NCBI RefSeq assembly: GCF_000758325.1
Contig: NZ_CP009459.1
Span: 3,720,001 to 3,784,000 of the forward strand
Length of the DNA: 64,000 nucleotides
Direction: 5' to 3'
Source: Cedecea neteri
GTDB lineage: Bacteria; Pseudomonadota; Gammaproteobacteria; Enterobacterales; Enterobacteriaceae
Shown: positions 1-8,517 of the stretch, one piece after another
How positions within the stretch are numbered: position 1 is the first letter of the stretch
How the letters are laid out: every line of letters begins with the position of its first letter
Position numbers and translations under genes: made by a program
Notes under the pieces: model-generated
The model's input: the letters and a program-made list of their open reading frames with translations, nothing else
Database searches by the model: none
What the model was told of the DNA's origin: nothing

Positions 1-122
1 AACCCTGCGACAACGCGCCGGATAAACTGCCTTCGGCCACGCCCGGCCCGGTGACGGAAACGGCCAAACCTGCAGCAGATAAAACGGAGAGCTCACCTGC
101 CTCGAGCCAGCCAGCGCCGTAA
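1..122 (+). CDS. treA: periplasmic trehalase, C-terminal end (partial)
   Basis: This is an open frame entering from the left edge (codons begin at base 3) and stopping at TAA 120-122. The visible 39 residues begin PCDNAPDKLPSATPG and continue as a low-complexity tail rich in Pro, Ala, Ser and Thr. The E. coli periplasmic trehalase TreA, as I remember it, ends in the same way: a CDNVPAT-like segment followed by a Ser/Thr/Pro tail. The location fits, because treA lies near ymgE and ycgR in E. coli. Trehalase splits trehalose into two glucose molecules in the periplasm. The catalytic part is outside the window, so the call rests on the tail and on synteny. Confidence 0.65.
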   Translation, partial: PCDNAPDKLPSATPGPVTETAKPAADKTESSPASSQPAP

Positions 123-177
123 CCTGCCCGCACAGACCACGGCATAATTGCCGCTTAATCATTTCATTTAAAACAAC

Positions 178-212
178 AAGCCCATGAAATCATCAGTGAT
201 TTCATGGGCTTT
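178..212. terminator. terminator after treA
   Basis: A 14-15 bp near-perfect stem (AAGCCCATGAAATCA against its complement) has a 4-nt loop and a short T run. It starts 56 bases after the treA stop. The stem is long enough to act in both directions. Confidence 0.7.
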
Positions 213-251
213 CATGCATTAAAAAACATCGTACATCTTGCACTTATAAAT

Positions 252-275
252 AATAACGATAACAATTCGCATTCG
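252..275 (+). promoter_or_regulatory. candidate Fur box upstream of foxA
   Basis: Four hexamers in a row (AATAAC GATAAC AATTCG CATTCG) resemble the GATAAT-type repeats that make up Fur sites, about 90 bases before the receptor start. Iron repression through Fur is the norm for siderophore receptors. The match is imperfect in the last two hexamers. Confidence 0.55.
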
Positions 276-331
276 AAATCTCATTTAAGCCATGATTTCC
301 CGTCGCATGCCGACGGAGGACTTCCATCAGG

Positions 332-466
332 ATGATGACCTCAATACTTCCGGATCAAAAAAATGATAAAGGTTTTTACCGTCAAGCGTTCCGCCTTACT
401 CTGCGCGCTTGCTCTCATCGCCCCCTTTTCTTCATCGGCCGAAGAAACCCTGGTGGTCACCGCTAA
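332..466 (+). CDS. possible upstream ORF overlapping the foxA start
   Basis: This 44-codon frame starts ATGATG, about 11 bases after a strong GGAGGA (315-320), and ends inside foxA at TAA 464-466. Its product (begins MMTSILPDQKN, ends RNPGGHR) resembles nothing I know. Its start has a better ribosome site than foxA's. It could be a leader that feeds ribosomes to foxA or limits its translation, or it could be fortuitous. Confidence 0.3.
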   Translation: MMTSILPDQKNDKGFYRQAFRLTLRACSHRPLFFIGRRNPGGHR

Positions 467-2540
467 ACCTGCCGATACCGCAACCTCTCCTACGCTGGGC
501 TACACCGCCACCACAACCCGTGGCGCGACCAAAACCGACGAACCGCTGATTACCACCGGGCAAAGCATTTCCGTCGTGACCCGTCAGCAAATGGAAGACC
601 AGGGCTCGCAAACCATTAACAGCGCGCTGAACTATACCCCGGGCGTGTTTACCGGATTCTCCGGCGGTGCAACCCGCTACGATACCGTAGCATTACGGGG
701 TTTTCATGGCGGTGACGTGAATAACATTTTTCTCGATGGCCTCCGGTTGATGAGCGATGCGGGCAGCTTTAACGTGGTCCAGGTCGATCCCTGGTTCCTC
801 GAACGGCTGGATGTCATCAAAGGCCCCTCCTCCGCACTTTACGGCCAGACCGTGCCCGGCGGCCTGGTGATGGAAACGTCGAAACGTCCGCAGTTTGTTG
901 AAGAAGGCCACGTCCGGGCGATGTACGGCAACCACAACACCAACGGGACAGCCTTTGATTACACCAACGCGATTAATGACCAGTGGGCCTTCCGTATCAC
1001 CGGCCTGACAAAAAATAGCGATACACAGTATGAAAACACCCGTGACGAACGTTACGCTATTTCGCCGTCCCTGCTTTGGCAGCCGGATGATGCAACGTCT
1101 CTGGTGCTAAGAGCCTATCTGGAAAAAGATCCGTCCGGCGGCTACCACGGTTCTGTGCCGGGCGACGGCAGTCTTTACACCACAACGGGACGCAAGCTGG
1201 ATACTGGATTTTCTGACGTACAACCAGGCGATGACGCCTTTAAGCGCCACCAGCAGATCTACAGCTACGAGTTTGCGCACGCCTTCAACGATGTCTGGTC
1301 GTTCCGCTCGAACGCCAGCTATACCCACTCTAATGTAGCACTGCGCCAGGCTTACCAAATTGGTTGGGCAGATACCGAGCATAACGAACTGTCGCGCTAC
1401 TACAGCCGTGAAAACTCCTCGCTGGATGCATGGGCCATTGATAACCAGCTGGAAGCCGACTTCGCGACCGGCGACCTGCAGCATAAAGTGGTGCTCGGCG
1501 GTGAGTATCACCGGTTCACCAACGATCTGACGGACGGAACGGGCTACACCACCAACCTGAACCCGTGGACCGGCGTTTCTGGCGGCGTTGGCGGTTACTA
1601 TTATTACGATCCACGTGACCCAAGCTACGCGACAATTAATCAGGGTCTGCTGGTGAAAGCGGGCCGCCGTCAGTACGAACAAACCGGGGCTTATCTGCAG
1701 GATGAGATGAAGTGGGACCGCTGGCATGTGACGCTGTCTGGCCGCTACGACCATCTGATCACCAAAAGCCACCTGGTGGCGACGGCTATCGATAGCGACG
1801 TAACGGATAACCGCACGGATAATCACTTCAGCGGCCGCGCTTCCCTGCTTTACGCCTTTGATAACGGTATTTCTCCGTATGTGAGCTATAGCCAGGCCGT
1901 CACGCCGCAGGTGCTTTCCGATGCTGAAGGCAAGCTGCTGAAACCGACAACCGCCGAACAGTACGAAGCCGGGGTGAAATACCAGCCAGCCGGCACAAGC
2001 GATCTGTATAGCGCCGCCGTGTACGATCTGACCCAGAAAGATGTGGGCAACCGTAACGTTCAGGGCGGCTATTTTGAACCGGCAGGCAAAGTGCATTCGC
2101 AGGGGCTTGAACTGGAGGCCCGTACTCAGCTAACGCCACGCCTGTCGACCATCGCCAGCTATACCCTCAACCGGGTACGCTACAAAGACGCCATTGACGG
2201 TAATGACGGCAACACGCCATACGTTACGCCTAATCAAATGGCGAGCCTGTGGAGCACGTTCAAAGCCGATTACGGCCTCAGCTTTGGGGCGGGCATTCGC
2301 TACATCGGCAAACAATGGGCCGACAACGAAAATACCCTGCGCGTGCCCTCCGTAACGCTGCTGGATGCGATGGTGCGGGCTGATATGGGCGCATGGACAC
2401 CGACGCTGAAAGGTGCGTTTGTGCAGCTCAATGCCACCAACCTGACCGGACGCGATTATGTGGCGGGCTGCTACGGGACGGGCTATTGCTATTGGGGCGC
2501 AGAACGTTCAGTGATTGCGACAGTAGGGTATGATTTTTAA
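363..2540 (+). CDS. foxA: TonB-dependent ferrioxamine receptor, FoxA-type
   Basis: This outer-membrane TonB-gated receptor takes up ferric hydroxamate siderophores; similarity to Yersinia FoxA suggests ferrioxamine B. It has 725 residues. A signal peptide ends near SSSA (residue 26), followed by a TonB-box-like ETLVVTA. A plug domain (about 55-170, with LNYTPGVFTGFSGGATRYD and VIKGPSSALYGQ) precedes a 22-strand barrel ending in the terminal Phe typical of barrel proteins (GYDF). The start at 363 is the only in-frame ATG, since an in-frame TGA lies at 336-338. It has no good ribosome site of its own, whereas an overlapping upstream ORF (332-466) does. A Fur-like box lies upstream and a terminator follows. 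Substrate specificity is inferred from family resemblance. Confidence 0.85.
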   Translation: MIKVFTVKRSALLCALALIAPFSSSAEETLVVTAKPADTATSPTLGYTATTTRGATKTDEPLITTGQSISVVTRQQMEDQGSQTINSALNYTPGVFTGFSGGATRYDTVALRGFHGGDVNNIFLDGLRLMSDAGSFNVVQVDPWFLERLDVIKGPSSALYGQTVPGGLVMETSKRPQFVEEGHVRAMYGNHNTNGTAFDYTNAINDQWAFRITGLTKNSDTQYENTRDERYAISPSLLWQPDDATSLVLRAYLEKDPSGGYHGSVPGDGSLYTTTGRKLDTGFSDVQPGDDAFKRHQQIYSYEFAHAFNDVWSFRSNASYTHSNVALRQAYQIGWADTEHNELSRYYSRENSSLDAWAIDNQLEADFATGDLQHKVVLGGEYHRFTNDLTDGTGYTTNLNPWTGVSGGVGGYYYYDPRDPSYATINQGLLVKAGRRQYEQTGAYLQDEMKWDRWHVTLSGRYDHLITKSHLVATAIDSDVTDNRTDNHFSGRASLLYAFDNGISPYVSYSQAVTPQVLSDAEGKLLKPTTAEQYEAGVKYQPAGTSDLYSAAVYDLTQKDVGNRNVQGGYFEPAGKVHSQGLELEARTQLTPRLSTIASYTLNRVRYKDAIDGNDGNTPYVTPNQMASLWSTFKADYGLSFGAGIRYIGKQWADNENTLRVPSVTLLDAMVRADMGAWTPTLKGAFVQLNATNLTGRDYVAGCYGTGYCYWGAERSVIATVGYDF

Positions 2541-2564
2541 TCTCGTCATAAAAAGCTAAATGTA

Positions 2565-2592
2565 AAAACGGCCCCGCAGGGCCGTTTTTTGT
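2565..2592. terminator. terminator between foxA and ymgE
   Basis: A GC-rich hairpin (AACGGCCC, short loop, GGGCCGTT) is followed by six T residues. It lies between the convergent foxA and ymgE and carries A/T runs on both sides, so it can serve both genes. Confidence 0.8.
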
Positions 2593-2605
2593 AATGAATG
2601 ACTTT

Positions 2606-2857
2606 CTACCGTCGTACCATCCTGAAAATAGCCAGCACAATAATGGCGCCAATCACCGCCACAAAGAAACTTGGCCAGTTAAAACCGGTTACCGGTCCGC
2701 CAAGGTGCAATGCCGTCGCCACCCAACCGCCGACAACCGCGCCCACGATCCCCAGAATACAGGTGAGGATAATACCGCCGCCGTCTTTGCCAGGCATAAT
2801 TAACTTAGCTACCACACCCGCGATAAGACCAAAAATAATCCAGGCCAGGATACCCAT
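2606..2857 (-). CDS. ymgE: GlsB/YeaQ/YmgE family small membrane protein
   Basis: This inner-membrane protein of 83 residues has three hydrophobic segments (roughly 3-22, 28-48, 58-79) and the family's glycine-rich pattern (GILAWIIFGLIAGVVAKLIM, then GGGIILTCILGIVGAVVGGW). Length and sequence match E. coli YmgE (84 residues), historically called transglycosylase-associated protein. It is linked to general stress responses, but no biochemical activity is established. It converges on foxA and diverges from ycgR. Confidence 0.9.
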   Translation of the reverse strand: MGILAWIIFGLIAGVVAKLIMPGKDGGGIILTCILGIVGAVVGGWVATALHLGGPVTGFNWPSFFVAVIGAIIVLAIFRMVRR

Positions 2858-3024
2858 TTTAGAACGTCCTCTTCTACATTGTGAGCTTTAGCAGGCTCGC
2901 CTGAGGCGGTCTGCGCCGCGGCCAGCGGCCTGCTGTCAAAAAGAGTATAGTTCGGTTGCAAAAAAACGTGATGAATCTCACCTGGTTATGCGCATTTTCA
3001 CAAAAAAATAGTCAGAAATTTGTA

Positions 3025-3051
3025 TTAAGTTTTGTGCTGTTTTGCCGATAA
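3025..3051 (+). promoter_or_regulatory. sigma-28 (FliA) promoter of ycgR
   Basis: TTAAGTTT at 3025-3032 and a perfect GCCGATAA at 3044-3051 are separated by exactly 11 bases, which is the FliA flagellar class 3 promoter architecture. It lies 42 bases upstream of ycgR, a known member of the flagellar regulon. Confidence 0.85.
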
Positions 3052-3093
3052 GCTTCGTTACCACAACCTGAAAACACAACAAGGACTTGAGCC

Positions 3094-3825
3094 TTGAGTC
3101 ACTATAACGATCAGTTCCTGAAGCAGTCTCCTCTGGCAGTATTAGGTGTGTTACGTGATTTACACAGACAGCAGGTTCCCGTCAGGCTGGAATGGTCTAA
3201 CGGGCAGTTCATCAGCAAAATTCTCGATGTCTCGGCGGAGCGTTTAGTGCTGGACTTTGGCAGCCAGGCGCAGGAAAACCTTTCCGTGCAGAAGGCCAAC
3301 GATATTGATTTCATCGCTGAAACGCAGGGGGCAAAAGTCGAATTCTCGCTGCCGGGCCTGAAAGCGACGGAATATCAAAATCTGCCGGCGTTTACCACGC
3401 CGCTGCCGCCATCGCTGTGGTTCGTTCAGCGCCGGGAATATTTCCGCATTACCGCGCCTACGCAGCCCCAGTACTATTGCCGCACCGAGCTTGCTGACGG
3501 TTCTCAGTTTGCCTTCCGGCTCTGCGACCTGTCTCTTGGTGGGATGGGCGCGCTGGTGGACGGCACGTTGCCGCCAGGCCTTGCGCCCGGCCTGCGTTTT
3601 GGCCGCGTAGAGATGGATCTCGTGGAATGGGGCAAGTTTTACTTTGATATGCAGCTGGTGATGGTTTCAGAGCGAAAAGTGGTGGACAGTAAAAATGAGA
3701 CCATTTCTACTCCGCGCCTGAGTTTTCGTTTCTTAAACGTCAACCCGGCGGTCGAGCGCGAACTGCAAAAGATTATTTTCTCGCTGGAGCGGTCGGCCCG
3801 GGAAAAGGCCAGCCGCGTGAAATAG
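3094..3825 (+). CDS. ycgR: flagellar brake protein YcgR (c-di-GMP-binding PilZ protein)
   Basis: YcgR binds cyclic di-GMP and acts on the flagellar motor to slow swimming. The 243 residues contain an N-terminal YcgR domain (about 1-105) and a C-terminal PilZ domain. The two PilZ signature motifs are intact: RxxxR (R114-R118 in QRREYFR) and DxSxxG (D145-G150 in DLSLGG). The start is a TTG at 3094, seven bases after AAGGAC; it gives the MSHY beginning of E. coli YcgR (244 residues). A FliA promoter precedes it. The fnal bases run close to the convergent emtA. Confidence 0.93.
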   Translation: MSHYNDQFLKQSPLAVLGVLRDLHRQQVPVRLEWSNGQFISKILDVSAERLVLDFGSQAQENLSVQKANDIDFIAETQGAKVEFSLPGLKATEYQNLPAFTTPLPPSLWFVQRREYFRITAPTQPQYYCRTELADGSQFAFRLCDLSLGGMGALVDGTLPPGLAPGLRFGRVEMDLVEWGKFYFDMQLVMVSERKVVDSKNETISTPRLSFRFLNVNPAVERELQKIIFSLERSAREKASRVK

Positions 3826-3826
3826 C

Positions 3827-4438
3827 TTAAATGGCGTTCATGGCCCGCGTGACCTTATACAGGTAGCGCGGTGCCTGTGGCGCAGGATGGTTGGTCGCTA
3901 CATGCTGGTAAAATTCATCCGGACTCAGGCGATTAATTTTGTCAATTGCGGTCTGCCTGTCGGAATCAAAGGTTCTTAGTAGCGCCCCCGCCCCGTTCAC
4001 GTAAGAAACAATCAGCGCGTACTGCATCACCTGCGGGTCATTGATTCCCCGTAAAATGCCGTGTTCCAGAATACTCAGATAAGCCGTGCCGATGTCGATA
4101 TTACGCGCCGGCTCTCTCAGTTCGCTGTCAGATGGTTGCCCTCTGAAGCCCTGATTGCGATACACCTCTTTGCCCGCAGTGGAGCCTTTGATCTGCATCA
4201 GGCCGATGGCATTAGAGGCGCTAACCAGCTGTGGATTGCCGCCCGATTCTACCGCAATGATCGCCGTTATCAGTCTCGGACTAACGCCCCATTGCTGCCC
4301 GGAGAGTTCGGTCAGCGGCATCCAGTTCAGCGCCCGCTGGGTGGGGATCGTCGGATCCCACGGCGCCTGCTGCTGCGGAGAATGGCTGGAGCAACCGGCC
4401 AGGAATAGCACCAGAATGATAAACCCTCTTAATTTCAC
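3827..4438 (-). CDS. emtA: membrane-bound endo-type lytic transglycosylase EmtA (MltE)
   Basis: This outer-membrane lipoprotein cleaves peptidoglycan glycan strands internally, forming 1,6-anhydro-muropeptides. I chose the GTG at 4438 because it gives 203 residues, the length of E. coli EmtA, with a short lipoprotein signal ([15 protein letters not shown]) whose lipobox LAGC places the modified Cys near residue 16. An AAGGAT lies just upstream. A longer frame to 4510 would add 24 residues before the signal peptide, which is unlikely. The SLT domain carries the catalytic Glu in [10 protein letters not shown], followed by AIGLMQIK. It is divergent from ldcA, another murein enzyme. Confidence 0.9.
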   Translation of the reverse strand: MKLRGFIILVLFLAGCSSHSPQQQAPWDPTIPTQRALNWMPLTELSGQQWGVSPRLITAIIAVESGGNPQLVSASNAIGLMQIKGSTAGKEVYRNQGFRGQPSDSELREPARNIDIGTAYLSILEHGILRGINDPQVMQYALIVSYVNGAGALLRTFDSDRQTAIDKINRLSPDEFYQHVATNHPAPQAPRYLYKVTRAMNAI

Positions 4439-4533
4439 GCCTCTATCCTTATTGATGTGGCCGGCCATAACGGCGATGACAAGCGCCCTCGATAGCGGCA
4501 TGATAACCAATTCATATTCAGCAAGGAAATGCC

Positions 4534-5445
4534 ATGTCTCTGATTCATTTAATCGCCCCGTCCGGCTACTGTGTTAATCAACAGGCCGCGGCCAGGGGCA
4601 TTCGTCGGCTGGAAGAGAACGGGCATCAGGTCGTCAATCAGCAGGCAGTGACCCGGCGTTTTCAGCGTTTTGCTGGCACCGACAGTGAGCGACTGGCAGA
4701 ACTTAATCAGCTGGCGGCGCTGCCACCGGAAACGGACATTGTGCTGGCCGTGCGCGGAGGTTACGGCGTAAGCCGCCTGCTTGAGCACATTGATTTCTCA
4801 CGTCTTGGGGCTTCGCTTCGCGCCCGGCCACACATTATCTGCGGTCACAGCGACTTCACCGCTTTCCAGATGGCCCTGCTGGCACAGTGCGGAGCCATCA
4901 CTTTCAGCGGGCCAATGCTTGCCGGAAATTTTGGTGCCGAGGATATGGATGAATATACCTGGCGCCACTTCTGGCAGGCGCTCAGCGAACCGACGTTCAC
5001 GCTCAGTTGGGAAAACGATGCGCCCGCGATGCTGGCCAGCGGCACGGTTTGGGGCGGCAATCTCGCGATGCTGATCTCCCTGGTCGGCACGCCGTTTTTG
5101 CCGCCAATAGACGGCGGTATTTTGGTCGTGGAGGACATCAACGAACATCCCTTCCGCGTTGAGCGTATGCTGCTGCAGCTTTACCATGCGGGTATTCTGT
5201 CACGCCAGAAAGCGATTATTTTAGGAAGTTTTAACGGTACAACCACGACGGATTACGATGCAGGATATACTTTTGAGGAAATGCGTAAAACGTTGCAACA
5301 GCGCCTGAACGTGCCTGTCCTTTCCGGCCTGCCTTTTGGACATGAACCACAAACCGTGACGCTGCCCCTCGGCGCGTATGGCGAGTTGGTCCACGACGGC
5401 GTCACCTCCCGACTGACGTTAAGTGGACACCCGGTACTTCGCTAA
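4534..5445 (+). CDS. ldcA: murein tetrapeptide LD-carboxypeptidase
   Basis: LdcA is a cytoplasmic serine peptidase of family S66. It removes the terminal D-Ala from recycled murein tetrapeptides, giving tripeptides that re-enter cell-wall synthesis. It has 303 residues (E. coli 304). The nucleophile Ser106 sits in the motif CGHSDFTA; a conserved Glu in [14 protein letters not shown] and a His in LPFGHEPQ complete the expected Ser-Glu-His triad. The ATG at 4534 follows AAGGAAATGCC. It is divergent from emtA with 95 bases between them. Confidence 0.95.
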   Translation: MSLIHLIAPSGYCVNQQAAARGIRRLEENGHQVVNQQAVTRRFQRFAGTDSERLAELNQLAALPPETDIVLAVRGGYGVSRLLEHIDFSRLGASLRARPHIICGHSDFTAFQMALLAQCGAITFSGPMLAGNFGAEDMDEYTWRHFWQALSEPTFTLSWENDAPAMLASGTVWGGNLAMLISLVGTPFLPPIDGGILVVEDINEHPFRVERMLLQLYHAGILSRQKAIILGSFNGTTTTDYDAGYTFEEMRKTLQQRLNVPVLSGLPFGHEPQTVTLPLGAYGELVHDGVTSRLTLSGHPVLR

Positions 5446-5459
5446 AGAAGCCCGATTTA

Positions 5460-5480
5460 AGCGCCCTTTTTGGGCGTTTG
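5460..5480 (+). terminator. weak terminator after ldcA
   Basis: A short stem (CGCCC, TTTTT loop, GGGCG) is followed by TTTGG. It lies 15 bases after the ldcA stop and before cvrA. The T run is poor. Confidence 0.45.
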
Positions 5481-5528
5481 GGTAGCAGATGACATGTTAC
5501 AATTCGACAACATAGACAAAGGAGACGA

Positions 5529-7265
5529 ATGATTTTGGACGCAGGGGCGATTGTCAGTCTGTTTATTTTGGGTTCCGTTCTGGTAACTTGCAGTATCTTA
5601 TTAAGTTCTTTCTCCTCTCGTCTGGGTATTCCCATTCTGGTTATCTTTTTGGCTATCGGTATGCTGGCCGGGATCGATGGCCTCGGCGGTATCCCGTTTG
5701 ATAATTATCCCTTTGCCTACCTGATCAGTAACCTGGCGCTGGCGGTGATCCTGCTTGACGGCGGGATGCGAACCCAGGCGAGTTCGTTTCGCGTTGCGCT
5801 GGGCCCGGCGCTCTCGCTGGCAACCGTTGGCGTATTAATTACCTCCGGGCTGACCGGAATTGCCGCCGCCTGGCTGTTCAACCTCAACCTGATCGACGGC
5901 CTGCTTATTGGCGCCATTGTGGGTTCGACCGATGCCGCTGCGGTCTTTTCCCTGCTCGGTGGGAAAGGCCTGAACGAACGCGTAGGCGCGACGCTTGAAA
6001 TTGAATCGGGCAGCAATGACCCGATGGCGGTGTTTCTCACCATTACGCTGATTGAGATGATCCAGCAACACCAGACCGGCCTGAGCTGGCTGTTCCTCGT
6101 GCACATCATTCAGCAATTTGGCCTGGGGATTGCGCTTGGTCTCGGCGGCGGCTATCTGCTGCTGCAAATGATTAACCGGATAACCCTCCCCCACGGGCTT
6201 TACCCGATGCTGGCCCTGAGCGGCGGGATTATGGTATTTGGCGTCACGACGGCGCTGGACGGCAGCGGTATTCTGGCGGTTTATCTGTGCGGCTTTGTCA
6301 TGGGCAACCGCCCGATCCGCAACCGTTTCGGGATTCTGCAAACCTTCGACGGCCTGGCCTGGATGGCGCAAATCGGCATGTTCCTGGTGCTGGGTTTACT
6401 GGTGAATCCATCCGATCTGCTGCCGATTGCGGTGCCTGCTCTGCTGCTTTCCGCGTGGATGATCTTCTTTGCCCGTCCGCTGTCGATTTTTGCCGGGCTG
6501 CTGCCATTCCGTGGATTTAACCTACGCGAGCGCGTATTTATCAGCTGGGTTGGGCTGCGAGGTGCAGTGCCTATCATCCTGGCGGTGTTCCCGATGATGG
6601 CCGGGCTGGATAATGCCCGCCTGTTCTTCAACGTGGCCTTCTTTGTGGTGCTAGTGTCTCTGTTGCTCCAGGGCACATCGCTGGGCTGGGCCGCCAAAAA
6701 AGCCAAAGTCGTGGTGCCGCCTGTCGGCTGGCCCGTTTCCCGCGTAGGCCTGGATATTCATCCTGACAATCCGTGGGAACAGTTTGTCTACCAGCTAAGC
6801 GAAGAGAAATGGTGCGTGGGTGCCGCCCTGCGCGATCTGCATATGCCAGAAGAAACGCGCATTGCTGCGCTGTTCCGCGATAACGCGCTGCTTCACCCAA
6901 CGGGCAGCACTCGCCTAAGAGAAGGCGATGTACTTTGCGTTATTGGCCGGGAGCGCGATCTTCCTGCGCTGGGGAAACTGTTCAGCCAGTCGCCACCGGT
7001 GGATTTAGATCAGCGTTTCTTTGGCGACTTTATTCTGGAAGCCAGCGCCCAGTTCTCCGACGTGGCGACCATATACGGCCTGACGCTGGATGAAGAAGTG
7101 GATACCCAGCAATCGTTAGGTGATTTTGTGCTGGGGATGCTTGGCGGCGCACCGGTTGTTGGCGACCAGGTGGAGTTTGCCGGGATGATTTGGACAGTGG
7201 CCGAGAAAGAAGACAACCTGGTGCGTAAGATTGGTGTCCGGGTGGCCGAGGAAGAAGAGGAGTAG
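5529..7265 (+). CDS. cvrA: potassium/proton antiporter CvrA (NhaP2)
   Basis: This inner-membrane CPA1-family antiporter exchanges K+ (or Na+) for protons and is linked to volume and ion homeostasis. It has 578 residues, like the E. coli protein. About twelve membrane segments occupy residues 5-400, with the conserved [12 protein letters not shown] and [12 protein letters not shown] motifs. A cytoplasmic RCK_C (TrkA-C) region follows from about 410, with [12 protein letters not shown], and the end is acidic (VAEEEEE). The ATG at 5529 is only four bases after GGAG. A TTG two codons later aligns better with the E. coli N-terminus ([10 protein letters not shown]) and has better spacing, so the start is uncertain by two residues. 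Confidence 0.93.
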   Translation: MILDAGAIVSLFILGSVLVTCSILLSSFSSRLGIPILVIFLAIGMLAGIDGLGGIPFDNYPFAYLISNLALAVILLDGGMRTQASSFRVALGPALSLATVGVLITSGLTGIAAAWLFNLNLIDGLLIGAIVGSTDAAAVFSLLGGKGLNERVGATLEIESGSNDPMAVFLTITLIEMIQQHQTGLSWLFLVHIIQQFGLGIALGLGGGYLLLQMINRITLPHGLYPMLALSGGIMVFGVTTALDGSGILAVYLCGFVMGNRPIRNRFGILQTFDGLAWMAQIGMFLVLGLLVNPSDLLPIAVPALLLSAWMIFFARPLSIFAGLLPFRGFNLRERVFISWVGLRGAVPIILAVFPMMAGLDNARLFFNVAFFVVLVSLLLQGTSLGWAAKKAKVVVPPVGWPVSRVGLDIHPDNPWEQFVYQLSEEKWCVGAALRDLHMPEETRIAALFRDNALLHPTGSTRLREGDVLCVIGRERDLPALGKLFSQSPPVDLDQRFFGDFILEASAQFSDVATIYGLTLDEEVDTQQSLGDFVLGMLGGAPVVGDQVEFAGMIWTVAEKEDNLVRKIGVRVAEEEEE

Positions 7266-7266
7266 T

Positions 7267-7369
7267 TTCCCCTCTCCCCGGCCCTCTCCCTGAGGGAGAG
7301 GGGGAAAACAAATGACGGAAACCTTCTTTATTCCCTCTCCTTCTGGGAGAGGGTTAGGGTGAGGGTAAA
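7267..7369. repeat. inverted pair of REP-like palindromes between cvrA and dadX
   Basis: Copy one has a stem CCCTCTCCC (7282-7290) pairing with GGGAGAGGG (7294-7302) and a C-rich tail on its left. Copy two has CCCTCTCC (7333-7340) pairing with GGGAGAGGG (7345-7353) and a tail GGTTAGGGTGAGGG on its right. The tails point outward, so the copies are in opposite orientation, as in a BIME pair. They sit between convergent genes. Their folding would also terminate or protect transcripts. Confidence 0.75.
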
Positions 7370-7435
7370 AAAACAAAACCTATACTGCGGTTTGCGAGGT
7401 GACAACCAAACTGCCTCTCGAGAGAAGCATGGACA

Positions 7436-8506
7436 TTAACTCACCACCACCGGCACTCGCGGCGCTAACGCGCACATCAGCTCATAGCCAACCGTGCCGG
7501 CGGCGCTGGCGACATCGTCAATTTTGACATTTTTGCCCCACAGCTCAACCGGACTGCCGATACCGGCCTGCGGGCAAGGCGTCAGGTCTACAGCGATCAT
7601 ATCCATCGACACTTTACCCACCAGGCCGGTCATGACGCCATCCACCATGACAGGCGTACCGTCTGGCGCAATGCGCGGGTAGCCGTCCGCATAACCACCA
7701 GCCACAATCCCAATTCGCTGCTCGCCGCTGGCGGTGTAGCGGCTGCCATAGCCCACGGTATCGCCAGCCTTCAGGTTCTGAATGCCGATAATTTCGCTGC
7801 TCAGCGTCATTACCGGCTGAAGGCCGCTGGTAGCGACATCCTGCCATTGCCCGCTCGGAGAAGCCCCGTACAGGATTATCCCTGGCCGAACCCAGTCAAA
7901 GTGCGCTTCCGGGTGCCATAGCGTAGCCGCCGAGTTTGACAGAGAGCGAGGGGCATCAATGCCCTCCGCCGCCTGTTCAATGCGTTTCATAGGCTCAATA
8001 ATGCCTTCTGGCTGCTCGGCATCGGCAAAATGCGCCATCAGGGTTAGTTCACCCACATTCGGGATGGAACGAAGTTTTTGCCAGATGCCGTGCACGCGAT
8101 CGGGCGTAAACCCGAGGCGATTCATCCCGCTGTTGATTTTGAGATAAACATCCAGCGGCGCGCTCAGCTTCGCGTTGGCTATCGCCTTCACCTGCCAGTT
8201 ACTGTGCAGGCTTGTGGTCAGCCGGTATTTGTCGAACAGCCCCAGCTCATCGGCATGGAAGAACCCTTCCAGCATTAGAATCGGCCCTTTCCAGCCGCGC
8301 TCACGCAGCAAAATGGCCTCTTCAAGATTCAGCATGGCAAAACCATCTGTCGCGCCTAACGCCGACCAGATACGGTCGAGACCGTGGCCGTATGCATTGG
8401 CCTTAACGACCGACCAGACACGTGAACACGGGGCGGCTCTGCGCACCACTTCTAGATTATTGCGCAGCGCGCTGAGATCCAGCGTCGCTACCACAGGACG
8501 GGACAT
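7436..8506 (-). CDS. dadX: catabolic alanine racemase
   Basis: DadX is a PLP-dependent fold-III racemase that interconverts L- and D-alanine; here it supplies D-alanine to DadA for catabolism. It has 356 residues, as in E. coli. The PLP lysine is K35 in VVKANAYGHG; the second catalytic residue, Tyr, lies in VGYGSRYTA, with AGYADGYPR and KVSMDMIAVD following. It begins 11 bases after the dadA stop behind AAGGAG, so the two form a dadA-dadX operon. It converges on cvrA across the REP-like pair. Confidence 0.95.
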   Translation of the reverse strand: MSRPVVATLDLSALRNNLEVVRRAAPCSRVWSVVKANAYGHGLDRIWSALGATDGFAMLNLEEAILLRERGWKGPILMLEGFFHADELGLFDKYRLTTSLHSNWQVKAIANAKLSAPLDVYLKINSGMNRLGFTPDRVHGIWQKLRSIPNVGELTLMAHFADAEQPEGIIEPMKRIEQAAEGIDAPRSLSNSAATLWHPEAHFDWVRPGIILYGASPSGQWQDVATSGLQPVMTLSSEIIGIQNLKAGDTVGYGSRYTASGEQRIGIVAGGYADGYPRIAPDGTPVMVDGVMTGLVGKVSMDMIAVDLTPCPQAGIGSPVELWGKNVKIDDVASAAGTVGYELMCALAPRVPVVVS

Positions 8507-8517
8507 GACGGCTCCTT

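Noticed and set aside
1107-2096. Long minus-strand frame of 329 codons inside foxA
   Set aside because: It lies wholly antisense to a clear receptor gene with family-wide conservation. Its translation resembles no protein, and high-GC codon bias explains the open frame.
7267-7369. Possible short CRISPR-like array (repeated CCCTCTCC units)
   Set aside because: There are only two palindromic copies in opposite orientation and no spacers of regular length. REP-like repeats explain it.
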